From assembly GCF_030160655.1 (NCBI RefSeq), contig NZ_BSOT01000012.1, positions 58,313 to 122,312 on the forward strand: a stretch of 64,000 nucleotides of DNA, written 5' to 3'. The notes beneath the pieces were generated by a model, which was not told the DNA's origin, made no database searches, and worked only from the letters and a program-made list of their open reading frames with translations. Below are positions 26,883 through 34,224 of this stretch, piece by piece. Origin of the DNA: Agaribacter marinus (lineage in GTDB: Bacteria > Pseudomonadota > Gammaproteobacteria > Enterobacterales > Alteromonadaceae). Positions within the stretch are counted from its first letter, which is position 1. Every line of letters begins with the position of its first letter. The position numbers and the translations under genes are program-made.

Positions 26883-28411
26883 GTTCACTGCCGTAAAGGC
26901 AGCTTAGAAAGTTCAAGTGAAACAGCGTGTCTAGGTCGTCCTGTTCACTGCCGTAAAGGCAGCTTAGAAATGTAACTTGCCGCTGGCGCAGTGCGCATAT
27001 GAGTTCACTGCCGTAAAGGCAGCTTAGAAATACATATGCAAGTAATATGGCTACTGGATAAAGTTCACTGCCGTAAAGGCAGCTTAGAAATTCAGTACAA
27101 TCTGGAGTATGAAAAACGCGATGTTCACTGCCGTAAAGGCAGCTTAGAAATTGCCAGAAAACGGATACTCTAACAGCGTATCGTTCACTGCCGTAAAGGC
27201 AGCTTAGAAAGAAGGCGAACTTAACTTGCATGTGCAGAATACGTTCACTGCCGTAAAGGCAGCTTAGAAACCTAGGAATTTATAAACATTTGCAAGCTCT
27301 CTAGTTCACTGCCGTAAAGGCAGCTTAGAAACTGAGTTGTAAAATATATCTAAACCCAGCGCTGTTCACTGCCGTAAAGGCAGCTTAGAAAGCGCCACTC
27401 TCGCTAATATCTGCACTATATCGGTTCACTGCCGTAAAGGCAGCTTAGAAATTTGTATAAATACTTTTGAATAGTCAGGGTTTGTTCACTGCCGTAAAGG
27501 CAGCTTAGAAATTCCAGTTTGATATAGTGAAGTCAATCCACTCGTTCACTGCCGTAAAGGCAGCTTAGAAATATCGTTGACCCATAGGGTGATAAGTGAA
27601 CCTGTTCACTGCCGTAAAGGCAGCTTAGAAATATCGCTGACGCACTTGGAACATTGTTGGGCGGTTCACTGCCGTAAAGGCAGCTTAGAAAAGCTATAAT
27701 CATAAAACCAATACTGCCAAGTTGTTCACTGCCGTAAAGGCAGCTTAGAAAACCATGTAGCGTCAACTGCTTGGAGACTTCCAGTTCACTGCCGTAAAGG
27801 CAGCTTAGAAATTCAGGCTTTTGATTTTTAAAGTAAATAAATAGTTCACTGCCGTAAAGGCAGCTTAGAAAGTCACTATGTCCGCCATGCCTCTCGCTAC
27901 GTTGTTCACTGCCGTAAAGGCAGCTTAGAAAGACAGGAGGCGGCGGCTCGGGTGGCCGTGGTTGTTCACTGCCGTAAAGGCAGCTTAGAAATCTTCAGCT
28001 TTGTGGTCAGCAATGCGAGACTTGTTCACTGCCGTAAAGGCAGCTTAGAAATGTTGAAGTCGCCAAACTAAAATCACTAACAGGTTCACTGCCGTACAGG
28101 CAGCTTAGAAAGAATGGATTTACCGAACGCGGAACCTTCGAGGGTTCACTGCCGTACAGGCAGCTTAGAAAGTTAACTGTAAAAAACGGATGTGTGCGCC
28201 GCCGTTCACTGCCGTACAGGCAGCTTAGAAATCTATACTGCTCACCAGTGCTAACATTGAAGGGTTCACTGCCGTACAGGCAGCTTAGAAAGCTAGCACC
28301 GCATCGGGCGGTCAAACCGTGGTGTTCACTGCCGTACAGGCAGCTTAGAAATGTCACAAGAAGAGAGATAAATCTTCTCATATGTTCACTGCCGTACAGG
28401 TAGCTTAGAAA
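26883..28411 (+). CRISPR. Type I-F CRISPR array, 26 repeats / 25 spacers
   Basis: 28-base repeats starting GTTCACTGCC and ending CAGCTTAGAAA, period 60 (spacers 32 bases, one of 33 at 27271-27303). Each repeat has a 5-bp CTGCC/GGCAG hairpin. The first 20 repeats (from 26883 to 28024) carry loop GTAAA; the last six (28084 to 28384) carry GTACA. The final repeat at 28384 also has a C-to-T change in the right stem (GGTAG), the usual mark of the leader-distal end. Spacers all differ from one another; one (27932-27963) is unusually GC-rich. The repeat matches type I-F arrays and the adjacent cas6f. Confidence 0.98.
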
Positions 28412-28566
28412 ATAAACGCTGATAGCGCGCGGGCGATATTGCTTAGATGCTGCTCGTTTTCATACAGCTTACTTTCGCCACAATTAACCAGTTAATAAAA
28501 AAATCACAATATGCATCAATCAGTTTTAACGCTAATATATTGAAGAACTGATTAAAGTAAGTAAGC

Positions 28567-28941
28567 ATGAATAAATCAACTGAAATATCTCGCGCATTAA
28601 CGCAACAATCCAAGGCTGCGCAATTGGGCTTCGACTGGCCTGATGTAACGCCAGTCTTTGAAAAAGTAACCGAAGAATTAGATGAGCTAAAAGAAGCACT
28701 TGCCTCTGGTGACAAAATGCATTCTAAGCAAGAATTCGGTGATTTATTTTTTGCCATACTTAATATTGCAAGGCATTTAAATATAGACCCAGAACAAGCA
28801 TTAGCCTTAACCAACAAAAAGTTTGAAAAGCGTTTTGAATACGTGTGTAAAACAGCAGCAATTGAAGGTGTAAAATTAGCGACCGAGAACCTTGCAGCAC
28901 TAGATGCATTTTGGGAGCAAGCAAAAAGCTTTGACGAATAG
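28567..28941 (+). pseudogene. mazG: Truncated MazG: C-terminal catalytic half only
   Basis: 124 aa corresponding to the C-terminal half of the usual two-domain MazG of about 260 aa: it begins just before LGFDWPDVTPVFEKV and ends DAFWEQAKSF. The NTP-pyrophosphohydrolase motif is intact (EELDE...QEFGDLFF, the EExxE-ExxD pattern), and in E. coli MazG this half carries the activity, so the product may be functional. The N-terminal domain is absent and the 155 bases upstream, back to the array, do not encode it. The ATG has only a weak ribosome site. mazG normally follows relA; here it lies 18 kb away, just beyond the CRISPR array. It could equally be called a short functional CDS. Confidence 0.75.
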
Positions 28942-28995
28942 TGTTATTTGCTAGAGTGATATGCGTATTTGTACAAAACTAAATCACAAAAAACT

Positions 28996-29022
28996 TTGAT
29001 TTTCCGAGGTTTTCTGTATAAT
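28996..29022 (+). promoter_or_regulatory. Promoter of rplM-rpsI
   Basis: TATAAT (29017-29022) with TTGATT (28996-29001) upstream; shifting the latter by one base (TTTGAT) gives 16-base spacing. The perfect minus-10 and the GC-rich CGCGACC discriminator just downstream fit a growth-rate-controlled ribosomal promoter. Confidence 0.65.
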
Positions 29023-29042
29023 TCGCGACCTGCCCAGTTACG

Positions 29043-29098
29043 ACCATCGTTGGGAACGGTGGTTTATCAACAGGCTCGAAGGGGCTAGGTTGTTGATA
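29043..29098 (+). promoter_or_regulatory. Structured rplM 5' leader with two successive hairpins
   Basis: Hairpin 1: ACCATCGTT (29043-29051) / AACGGTGGT (29055-29063), 9 bp including one G-U pair, with a GGG loop. Hairpin 2: TATCAACA (29065-29072) / TGTTGATA (29091-29098), perfect 8 bp with an 18-base loop. They lie between the promoter and the rplM start. E. coli L13 represses its own operon through the leader, so this is a candidate L13-responsive structure (inference). Confidence 0.5.
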
Positions 29099-29134
29099 TT
29101 ATTGGTGAAATTTTAATTTTCGGGTGATTATTTA

Positions 29135-29563
29135 ATGAAAACTTTTGTTGCAAAACCAGAAAGCGTAGAACGCGACTGGTACGTAGTTGACGCTGCGAAC
29201 AAAACTTTAGGTCGTTTGGCTGCAGAAATTGCAAGCAGACTACGTGGAAAGCATAAGCCAGAGTACACTCCTCATGTTGATACTGGGGATTACATTGTTG
29301 TTGTTAATGCTGAAAAAATTCAAGTAACGGGTAATAAAGCGAAAGGTAAAATTTATTACGCTCACTCTGGTTACCCAGGTGGCTTGAAAGAAGCAACGTT
29401 TGAAAAGCTTATCGAGAAGAAGCCAGAAATGGTACTTGAAAAAGCGGTTAAAGGTATGCTGCCTAAAGGTCCTTTAGGTCGTGAAATGTTCCGCAAAATG
29501 AAAGTTTTTGCTGGTCCAGAGCACACGCATCAAGCGCAACAACCACAAGTATTGGATATATAA
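29135..29563 (+). CDS. rplM: 50S ribosomal protein L13
   Basis: 142 aa, the standard length. Opens [20 protein letters not shown] and carries the L13 signature region [23 protein letters not shown]. First gene of the conserved rplM-rpsI operon; rpsI begins 12 bases later behind GGAGCGAG. A promoter and two leader hairpins precede it. The partial mazG upstream is separated by 193 bases and is not expected to be part of this transcript. Confidence 0.99.
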   Translation: MKTFVAKPESVERDWYVVDAANKTLGRLAAEIASRLRGKHKPEYTPHVDTGDYIVVVNAEKIQVTGNKAKGKIYYAHSGYPGGLKEATFEKLIEKKPEMVLEKAVKGMLPKGPLGREMFRKMKVFAGPEHTHQAQQPQVLDI

Positions 29564-29575
29564 GGAGCGAGTAAC

Positions 29576-29968
29576 ATGGCAGAATCTCAGTATTACGGCA
29601 CAGGTCGTCGCAAAAGTTCTACTGCTCGCGTATTCTTACGTCCAGGTAGTGGTAACATTGTTGTAAACAAACGTCCATTGGATGAGTTTTTTGGTCGCGA
29701 AACTGCACGAATGATCGTGAAGCAGCCACTAGAGCTTGTTGAAATGTTAGAAAAATTTGACCTATACGTCACTGTTAAAGGTGGTGGTATTTCTGGTCAA
29801 GCTGGTGCTATCCGTCACGGTATCACTAGAGCGTTAATGGAATATGATGAAGGTCTTCGTCCTGCACTTCGTAAAGCAGGCTTTGTTACACGTGATGCAC
29901 GTCGCGTTGAACGTAAGAAAGTTGGTCTACATAAAGCACGTAAGCGTCCTCAGTTCTCAAAACGTTAA
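29576..29968 (+). CDS. rpsI: 30S ribosomal protein S9
   Basis: 130 aa. Family hallmarks are [21 protein letters not shown] at the start, [21 protein letters not shown] in the middle, and the basic tail [14 protein letters not shown] that reaches the P-site tRNA in the 30S subunit. Second gene of the L13-S9 operon, followed after about 30 bases by a strong rho-independent terminator. Codon use is that of a highly expressed gene. Confidence 0.99.
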   Translation: MAESQYYGTGRRKSSTARVFLRPGSGNIVVNKRPLDEFFGRETARMIVKQPLELVEMLEKFDLYVTVKGGGISGQAGAIRHGITRALMEYDEGLRPALRKAGFVTRDARRVERKKVGLHKARKRPQFSKR

Positions 29969-29997
29969 GCACTCACGTTCGTTACAAGTTATATGTC

Positions 29998-30026
29998 AAA
30001 AACCCAGCATTTGCTGGGTTTTTTTA
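29998..30026 (+). terminator. Rho-independent terminator of rplM-rpsI
   Basis: Stem AACCCAGC / GCTGGGTT around an ATTT loop, followed directly by a run of T. Confidence 0.9.
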
Positions 30027-30115
30027 TGCTTTTTTATTTCGACTCCTGATCATCCTTGACTATATTGGACAATACAGGGACATGCTAAAAACCATTGGGT
30101 ATTTGCAATTGAGAT

Positions 30116-30547
30116 TTAGTTAGCGGCTAAATCTTTTTTTACTTTACGCACGCCAAACCACATTAATACTAAGGTTAAAACATTCGCAACAAGCGGTGCT
30201 GACACGTAAATTAGATCTTGTGGAGCGTAGATAAGAATACCAATAATAATGGCAAGCGGGCGAGTGACTGATATTCCAGCAGCTAACCAAACTGCATGTA
30301 TTGTGAATAATAGCTTAGACGTGCGTGCAGCATAAATAAAGTAGAATCCGAAAAATGCATTTTGCAGTGTATGCATATGCCACACAGAAAAGTTTGATAT
30401 AAATACGTTTATCTGCGAATTATTCAATATTTCATCGGTGAATAAATCTTGCCCAAGAACACCATGCCCATAAGTGCCGCCTATTAAATACCAGCAAGCT
30501 AAACCCATGTAATACCAGTTAGTGTTTTTTATCAGTGTATTTGTCAT
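30116..30547 (-). CDS. Small four-helix membrane protein of unknown function
   Basis: 143 aa with four predicted membrane segments: YYMGLACWYLIGGTYGHGV, NAFFGFYFIYAARTS, LLFTIHAVWLAAGISV...IIIGILIY, and LVANVLTLVLMWFGV. A His-rich SNFSVWHMHTLQNAFFGFYF stretch lies in the second helix region. I do not recognise the family. No partner gene is obvious; the next gene on this strand, yiaA, lies 161 bases upstream and probably has a separate promoter. A GGAC-type ribosome site precedes the ATG. Confidence 0.7.
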   Translation of the reverse strand: MTNTLIKNTNWYYMGLACWYLIGGTYGHGVLGQDLFTDEILNNSQINVFISNFSVWHMHTLQNAFFGFYFIYAARTSKLLFTIHAVWLAAGISVTRPLAIIIGILIYAPQDLIYVSAPLVANVLTLVLMWFGVRKVKKDLAAN

Positions 30548-30708
30548 TTTTTTGTCCAGTTTTAGTTGAGATTAAACATCAGCTAAATTGACCACCAAAT
30601 ACACATGCACATTTTGACACACTTCCAATTATTGCAATGAAAACAGCGGTATAAATGTTACTAAATATTACGAGAGAATAGTTAACTCGGTGTGCATTCA
30701 ACTACATA

Positions 30709-31167
30709 TTATGATTCTAGAGTTGTGGCTTCATTGTCCGTACTATTGAGTTCTGACAGATCTTTTTGGACAAGTTGGCTATCTCGAATATTTTTCTGAA
30801 TAGTGATGCTGCTAAACAGGCTTAGTGTATATGCCATACCGTAAAATCCCTTTTCACTTAATAGTAAGTCAGCATTGTACAAGCCGATGATGAGTAGCGA
30901 GAGCGCAATGGCAACACTTATCCATGAAATTAAATAGTAGACCTGTGATATTTCGATGTTGTCTTGCTTGTCTCTTACAGACTTTTGAACCGACACCGCG
31001 GCAAACAAGCCGTAAAACAAAATAGCAAAGTAGTAACCCTTTTCATTTAACGCCATTTCTGCATTATACAACCCTATACAATATGCAACTGTACCTGCGA
31101 GCAAAGCAATGATAGATGATAATTTAAACGCTAATGTTGGTGCTGGAATATTATTGTTTGTTGTCAT
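30709..31167 (-). CDS. yiaA: YiaA/YiaB-family inner membrane protein
   Basis: 152 aa built from two copies of the YiaAB two-helix domain. The repeats are evident as IGLYNAEMALNEKGYYFAIL and IGLYNADLLLSEKGFYGMAY, each followed by a helix and a Q-K-(S/N)-(V/I)-R-D motif. It resembles E. coli YiaA closely in length and motif spacing; the function is unknown. An AAGGA site precedes the ATG. It lies 44 bases downstream of the DUF2145 gene on the same strand and may be part of that transcript. Confidence 0.88.
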   Translation of the reverse strand: MTTNNNIPAPTLAFKLSSIIALLAGTVAYCIGLYNAEMALNEKGYYFAILFYGLFAAVSVQKSVRDKQDNIEISQVYYLISWISVAIALSLLIIGLYNADLLLSEKGFYGMAYTLSLFSSITIQKNIRDSQLVQKDLSELNSTDNEATTLES

Positions 31168-31211
31168 GCTGGTTTCCTTTCAATAAAAGTTAGGTTTTGT
31201 CTGCGTGCTAA

Positions 31212-32027
31212 TTAATGCAAACTGTTTGGAGTTAGGTGTTTATCTAAAATGACGGCGTGCTTGATTAAGCCAAAACGTTCAAGGTAGTTTGATATGCTCA
31301 TGAATGTCGCTGTTTTGGGTCTGACGCTATGATCTTTTCGGCTTACATCCTCAGCAAACATACTCCCAAGCATGAGTTTAAGTGGGCTAACATTTACTTT
31401 TTGCGCCGCAAAATATGCACGTGTATTTGTCTTAATTTGCTGCATGTCTAGCGTGTTGTAAATCGCTGCGTTTAGCATGTTTAACGTAAACTCTGTGCAA
31501 TTTTGAAACACGTTATTGTACGGGTTAGCAATCACCGAATACTGTGGGTTGTGGAGCTGAAGATGTTCGTTTTGACTAACCATCGCTATTAATCCTCTCT
31601 GGATCTCGTCACTAGGAATGATAATCCCCGCTTGCAGCGCTTTGGCTCCCCAAAAAAAATCAATAGGGTAGTCAACAAATAAAAAGCTACGGGTTTTATT
31701 TTTGGGTTCTTGGTACAGGTTGTGAATGGCGTAACCAAATTCGCGGCTGCCGTCATCTGTTATTATTTCAGAGTAAATAGCGATAGCCGTATGTGTAAAT
31801 TTAATCCCTTTGGGTAAGTCTTTGACCGGGCGACCTGTTCTGGCAATAATAAACGCTCTTGCGCCGTGCATGGCGGCATATTGCTCGCTACCTTTTGCGA
31901 GCGTTTTTATTTCTTCTACACTAAAACTGCTTTGAGACGTTTGTTGGCTGCCCGCGTAAACAGGCATAACAACTAACTTAGCAAGCAATATACAAATGAC
32001 AAAGCATTGTAGAATACGTGGTTGCAT
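31212..32027 (-). CDS. DUF2145-family periplasmic protein
   Basis: 271 aa with a signal peptide (cleavage near PVYAGS, residue 26). Conserved blocks KFTHTAIAIYSEI and NVFQNCTEFTLNMLNA place the Cys and His in an NlpC/P60-like arrangement typical of DUF2145, suggesting a papain-fold hydrolase. No substrate is established. The protein after cleavage has no other hydrophobic segment. It follows the small repeat-containing periplasmic protein gene by 27 bases, so the two form a unit; yiaA lies next. A GAGGAT ribosome site supports the start. Confidence 0.75.
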   Translation of the reverse strand: MQPRILQCFVICILLAKLVVMPVYAGSQQTSQSSFSVEEIKTLAKGSEQYAAMHGARAFIIARTGRPVKDLPKGIKFTHTAIAIYSEIITDDGSREFGYAIHNLYQEPKNKTRSFLFVDYPIDFFWGAKALQAGIIIPSDEIQRGLIAMVSQNEHLQLHNPQYSVIANPYNNVFQNCTEFTLNMLNAAIYNTLDMQQIKTNTRAYFAAQKVNVSPLKLMLGSMFAEDVSRKDHSVRPKTATFMSISNYLERFGLIKHAVILDKHLTPNSLH

Positions 32028-32054
32028 GGTTATATCCTCGGTATGTTTAAAAGG

Positions 32055-32438
32055 CTATTGCGTGCTTTCAATCACGGTTTTTTTGGTCACGATTTCTACC
32101 GATTTTTTATGCTTAACCGCTTGATTGGGTGGAGGCCCTGCTGTTATCACTGTATGCGTGACGACCAACGGTTTATCGAAGGTTTCAATTGTTTTTGATA
32201 CTTTGTCTCCCGACGCATTAATCGCACTGCCAACCGCAATACTTGCTGAGCCTGCTATTACTAGTGGCACCGCGACGGCAGCACTAGCAACCTTTAGGGT
32301 TGATGCAGTAGCGTGAGAACTCGCAAGCGCTGAGTGTTTACTTGCCAATACACTGTGCTCAGAGGCTGCGCTATCAGCAAATGTATTCATCGAACATACT
32401 AGGCTGCTTACTAAAACAATGGATTTGAATGATTTCAT
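32055..32438 (-). CDS. Small secreted protein with Ser/His/Ala heptad-like repeats
   Basis: 127 aa. A signal peptide (MKSFKSIVLVSSLVCSMNTFADS) is followed by three imperfect seven-residue units (SEHSVLA SKHSALA SSHATA), an Ala/Val/Gly-rich stretch that is likely membrane-interacting (AAVAVPLVIAGSASIAVGSAI), and a basic C-terminus. I do not recognise a named family. It is co-directional with and 27 bases ahead of the DUF2145 gene, so a shared envelope function is likely. It is divergent from an XRE regulator across 134 bases that contain a clean operator-like palindrome. Confidence 0.7.
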   Translation of the reverse strand: MKSFKSIVLVSSLVCSMNTFADSAASEHSVLASKHSALASSHATASTLKVASAAVAVPLVIAGSASIAVGSAINASGDKVSKTIETFDKPLVVTHTVITAGPPPNQAVKHKKSVEIVTKKTVIESTQ

Positions 32439-32531
32439 TGTAGATTCCTTAGGTTTGTATTCGAGATCTACAATATCCTTGAGTACTTAATAGGTAAACC
32501 ATTGCAAATTATGTATTAATATATTAGCTTT

Positions 32532-32554
32532 AAAGTATATATATAATATACTTT
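32532..32554. promoter_or_regulatory. Operator-like palindrome between XRE regulator and envelope gene pair
   Basis: Perfect 9-bp arms AAAGTATAT (32532-32540) and ATATACTTT (32546-32554) around ATATA, 18 bases before the regulator's ATG. Arm length and spacing suit a dimeric XRE repressor, so autoregulation and control of the divergent pair are likely. Confidence 0.6.
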
Positions 32555-32572
32555 GTAGCGTTGTATACTCCC

Positions 32573-33310
32573 ATGAGCCAAATCAACAACCTGATCACTA
32601 CCTTAAAGCAACTACTTAAATCGGAAGGTATTACCTATAAAATGCTTGCCAACGCGCTTGATATGAGCGAAGCCAATGTAAAGCGTATGTTTGCTTCACA
32701 AAACTTCGCACTGACAAGGCTTGAAGCAATATGCGAGCACTTAAACATTGCAATATCCGATTTATTTATCATGGCGCAAGAGCGTCTCGAAAAGCTGAGT
32801 CAACTGACCGACGCACAAGAGCAAGAGTTACTCGACAATCCCAAATTACTGCTCGTTGCGGTATGTGTGCGGGATGGTTGGAAGTTTGAAGAAATTATTG
32901 ATTACTACGATATTGATGAATTTGCGTGTATCCGCTTGATGGCTAAACTCGATAAACTGCGAATTATCGATTTACTCCCCAACAACAGATATCGGTCCTT
33001 AATTGCGCAGGACTTTCGTTGGATTCCAGGCGGCAGGCTAGAGCGCTTTATGGAACAAGAAGTCATGGTAAAGTTTATGGCTCCTCGACAAAATGAACCT
33101 TGGATATTTAGGTTTTACCTGCGTGGGCGATATTCGCAAAATTCTATCGAGATTATCCAACGCAAGTTGAATCGGGTGACAAAAGAAGCCGCACAGCTAA
33201 ACATCGACGATCAATCACTTCCTTTAGCACAGAGGCAACATACCGGTATGCTATTGGCGATGCGACCATGGGAGCCATCGCTGTTCGAAAAGATGCGCAG
33301 GCTAAAATGA
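32573..33310 (+). CDS. XRE-family helix-turn-helix regulator with large C-terminal domain
   Basis: About 245 aa. The XRE-type HTH lies at residues 5-60 (LKQLLKSEGITYKMLANALDMSEANVKRMFASQNFALTRLEAICEHLNI). The remaining 180 residues have no motif I can name; they include VAVCVRDGWKFEEIIDYYDIDEF, which resembles a second winged-helix-like element, and a basic C-terminus. The frame opens at a TTG at 32561; the ATG at 32573 is more probable. It is divergent from the small secreted protein/DUF2145 pair and is the likely regulator of both through the palindrome upstream. Confidence 0.8.
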   Translation: MSQINNLITTLKQLLKSEGITYKMLANALDMSEANVKRMFASQNFALTRLEAICEHLNIAISDLFIMAQERLEKLSQLTDAQEQELLDNPKLLLVAVCVRDGWKFEEIIDYYDIDEFACIRLMAKLDKLRIIDLLPNNRYRSLIAQDFRWIPGGRLERFMEQEVMVKFMAPRQNEPWIFRFYLRGRYSQNSIEIIQRKLNRVTKEAAQLNIDDQSLPLAQRQHTGMLLAMRPWEPSLFEKMRRLK

Positions 33311-33591
33311 GGTTGATTTGCGTAAATTTTTTGAGTGAGAAGCTCAAATAAAGAATAAAAAATCCGCACTGTGCAGATTTCTTGACTTAAAACAACAACT
33401 AGCTTGTGTTTTTGACAGTAAAACCTTGTGTTCACTGGGTGTTTTCTTTTACCATACACGACAATTTTTATTTAGTAGATTTTGGTTCCGATCAGCTAAA
33501 AGTTCGAATTTACGAATAATTGCCGATAACGCCTAATGACTACCAAATTTTTACAGGTTGAAATACCTTCCCAACTCTCGGAGAACAGTTG

Positions 33592-34224
33592 ATGAGTGAA
33601 GTATCAGTAGATGCGAATAAGTCAGCCCAAGATCCTTCTGTGCCAGAAAACAGTAATAGACGTAAGTTTTTGACTGTTGCAACGTCAGTTGTAGGCGCCG
33701 TTGGAGCTGGTTATGCTGCAGTACCTTTCATTGCGTCTTGGAACCCAAGTGCCAGAGCAAAAGCGGCTGGTGCTGATGTTGAAGTCGACATAAGTGGTAT
33801 CCAAGTCGGTCAGCTTATTCGCGTAATGTGGCGAAGCAAGCCAGTATGGATTGTTCGTCGCCCTGCTGCGATGCTTGAAGCGCTTGGTAAACATGAAGAC
33901 CAACTTAAGGATCCAAGCTCAGAAAACCCTCAACAACCCGAATACGCCAAAAATCAGTATCGCTCTATTAAAGAAGAGTATTTGGTTTTAGTTGGTATAT
34001 GTACGCATTTAGGGTGTTCTCCTCAACACTTATCTAATGGTGCATTTTCTCAATATGCTGAAGGCGTTCAAGATGGCTTCTTCTGTCCTTGTCATGGTTC
34101 AAAATTTGATATGGCTGGTCGTGTTTTTCAAAACGTACCAGCAGGATTAAACTTGCAAGTGCCTCCATATAACTTTATTGATGACAATACTTTGTTGATT
34201 GGTTCTGATGGGGAGAATGCATAA
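33592..34224 (+). CDS. petA: Ubiquinol-cytochrome c reductase, Rieske iron-sulfur subunit
   Basis: 210 aa. A twin-arginine segment (NRRKFLTVATSVVGAVGAGYAAVPF) inserts the N-terminal helix. The 2Fe-2S ligands lie in CTHLGCSP and CPCHGSKFD with the SxxD loop following. It oxidises ubiquinol in the bc1 complex and passes electrons to cytochrome c1. GGAG eight bases before the ATG at 33592 selects this start over a TTG one codon earlier. Its TAA shares one base with the petB start, so the three pet genes are translationally coupled. Confidence 0.97.
   Translation: MSEVSVDANKSAQDPSVPENSNRRKFLTVATSVVGAVGAGYAAVPFIASWNPSARAKAAGADVEVDISGIQVGQLIRVMWRSKPVWIVRRPAAMLEALGKHEDQLKDPSSENPQQPEYAKNQYRSIKEEYLVLVGICTHLGCSPQHLSNGAFSQYAEGVQDGFFCPCHGSKFDMAGRVFQNVPAGLNLQVPPYNFIDDNTLLIGSDGENA

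Noticed and set aside
26878..28381. Minus-strand open frames encoding a 20-residue repeat with FLSCLYGSE
   Set aside because: They are the reverse complement of CRISPR repeats; repeat plus spacer is 60 bases, a multiple of three, so a frame stays open by arithmetic. They are not repeat proteins.
28194..28403. Plus-strand frame with repeated SLPYRQLR
   Set aside because: Same artefact of the CRISPR period on the other strand.
19148..28411. Type I-F3 CRISPR-associated transposon (Tn7-like)
   Set aside because: cas1 and an intact cas2-3 are present, there are no tnsA/B/C or tniQ genes and no Tn7-like ends; the effector genes are of I-F2 type.
28412..28500. Minus-strand peptide frame (LYENEQHLSNIARALSAF...) ending in the last CRISPR repeat
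   Set aside because: It looks protein-like but is under 30 codons, is closed by a stop upstream and has no start codon; too short to call a gene remnant.
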